Part shown: one piece after another, positions 63,403-64,000 of the stretch
How the letters are laid out: each line of letters opens with the position of its first letter
Numbering within the stretch: position 1 is the stretch's first letter
NCBI GenBank assembly: GCA_963836425.1
Contig: CAWIJJ010000016.1
Span: 558,001 to 622,000 of the forward strand
Source: CAWIJJ01 sp963836425
Lineage (GTDB): Bacteria; Acidobacteriota; Terriglobia; Bryobacterales; Bryobacteraceae
Direction of reading: 5' to 3'
Length of the DNA stretch: 64,000 nt
The notes under the pieces: model-generated
What the model was told of the DNA's origin: nothing
What the model saw: the letters and a program-made list of their open reading frames with translations, nothing else
Database searches by the model: none
Translations under genes and position numbers: made by a program

Positions 63403-64000
63403 TCAAACGGCCGCTGCAGCCTGCTTCACCGCTTCCGCCGTCTTGGTTGCCGCCGCACGGGACCGGCGGGGCGGCGCGGCCGCACGCCGCAAGGCCTGGA
63501 ACGCCTGATCCAGGAACTCCCGGATGCGGAAGACATCAGGGACCGCCTCCCGGTCCGCCGTCAGCCCGAAAAAGAACCGGCCGCAGTAGCTCTGCATGGC
63601 GCAGCAGAAGCCCATGTCGTTGCCGATCGGCACGTAAGGATAGGACGCGAGCATTTTGCGGCCCATCAGGTAGAGCGGCACCGCCGGTCCCGGCACGTTC
63701 GTGCACACCAGGTGGAACAGTGAAATGGGGAGCGCGTTGCCCACCAATCCGAACGCAGCCTGTAGCGGCGGCGGTGATGCGCCCAGCCACGCCTGCGCCA
63801 TCCCGATCAGGTTGATCAGGTGGGAGCGCTTCAGTTCCTGCGTGCGGCGGTTAACCTCGGCCAGCAGTTGCTTCGGATCGTTCAAGTCGAGCGGGATGAG
63901 CACGGGCAGGATCGAGATGCGGTTGCCAGGCCCTACCTCCTCGCCGGCGGCGCGCAAGTTGATCGGCACCCAGTAGCGCAGCAGCCGCTTTTCGACGCTC
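63403..64000 (-). CDS. Wax ester synthase/diacylglycerol acyltransferase-like, C-terminal part
   Basis: Partial: the gene runs off the window's end. The visible about 199 residues match the C-terminal domain (DUF1298) of WS/DGAT proteins: RYWVPINLR, GNRISILPVLIPLDL, ISLFHLVCTNVPGPAVPLYLMGRKM and GNDMGFCCAMQSYCGRFFFGL. The catalytic HHxxxDG would lie in the missing N-terminus. These enzymes join fatty acyl-CoA to alcohols or diacylglycerol. An Ala/Lys-rich tail ends the protein. Confidence 0.85.
   Translation of the reverse strand, partial: SVEKRLLRYWVPINLRAAGEEVGPGNRISILPVLIPLDLNDPKQLLAEVNRRTQELKRSHLINLIGMAQAWLGASPPPLQAAFGLVGNALPISLFHLVCTNVPGPAVPLYLMGRKMLASYPYVPIGNDMGFCCAMQSYCGRFFFGLTADREAVPDVFRIREFLDQAFQALRRAAAPPRRSRAAATKTAEAVKQAAAAV

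Overview
The window is GC-rich, densely coded DNA that looks like a chromosomal segment of an Acidobacteriota member, probably of the Solibacter/Bryobacter type. This is inferred from gene content: three very large outer-membrane receptors that start with a carboxypeptidase-like domain and end in an aromatic residue, a membrane regulator with an acidobacterial-type winged-helix domain, Tat-exported sulfatases, stand-alone PilZ proteins and many small orphan membrane proteins. I saw no rRNA, tRNA, CRISPR array, prophage or insertion sequence.

Layout. 1-12.2 kb is mostly housekeeping: the end of accC, a sulfatase, a stand-alone ClpB-D2-like ATPase, a cupin/oxidoreductase pair, larB, PilZ, proC-bcp-gatB, and rph-rdgB. 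12.2-17.1 kb holds a secreted Ig-repeat protein and a DUF5107/TPR protein. 17.2-22.3 kb has a cyclase-family enzyme and a complete glycine-cleavage set gcvT-H-PA-PB (no lpd). A GT39-like membrane glycosyltransferase, a YggX protein and an ATP-grasp enzyme follow. 25.7-32.2 kb has a receptor facing a GH2 glucosaminidase-like lipoprotein. 32.3-37.3 kb has threonine dehydrogenase and a succinate dehydrogenase operon with an unusual five-helix membrane subunit, followed by a decayed VOC-family gene.

37.6-43.3 kb is the most distinctive locus. On the minus strand it encodes an outer-membrane barrel with an N-terminal coiled coil, a monoheme cytochrome c, an octaheme cytochrome c with a C-terminal membrane anchor and one non-standard CX3CH haem site, a four-helix cytochrome b, and an ArsR-type repressor. 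It reads as a quinol-to-periplasm electron-transfer module with its own barrel and regulator. 43.5-56.6 kb carries a second Tat sulfatase, a second GT39-like protein, two tandem paralogous receptors and a ToxR-like membrane regulator. 56.9-64 kb carries PilZ, rmlD, DUF4112, an esterase, a sugar isomerase, an aldehyde dehydrogenase, a lipase-like hydrolase and the end of a wax-ester-synthase-like gene.

Four long genes (DUF5107/TPR, gcvPB, the first glycosyltransferase, the middle receptor) each carry a single-base frameshift: three look like one extra base, one like a missing base. Because gcvPB is a housekeeping gene, sequence or assembly error is as likely as true decay. Several genes (gcvT, yggX, the first cupin) appear to be transcribed without a leader.
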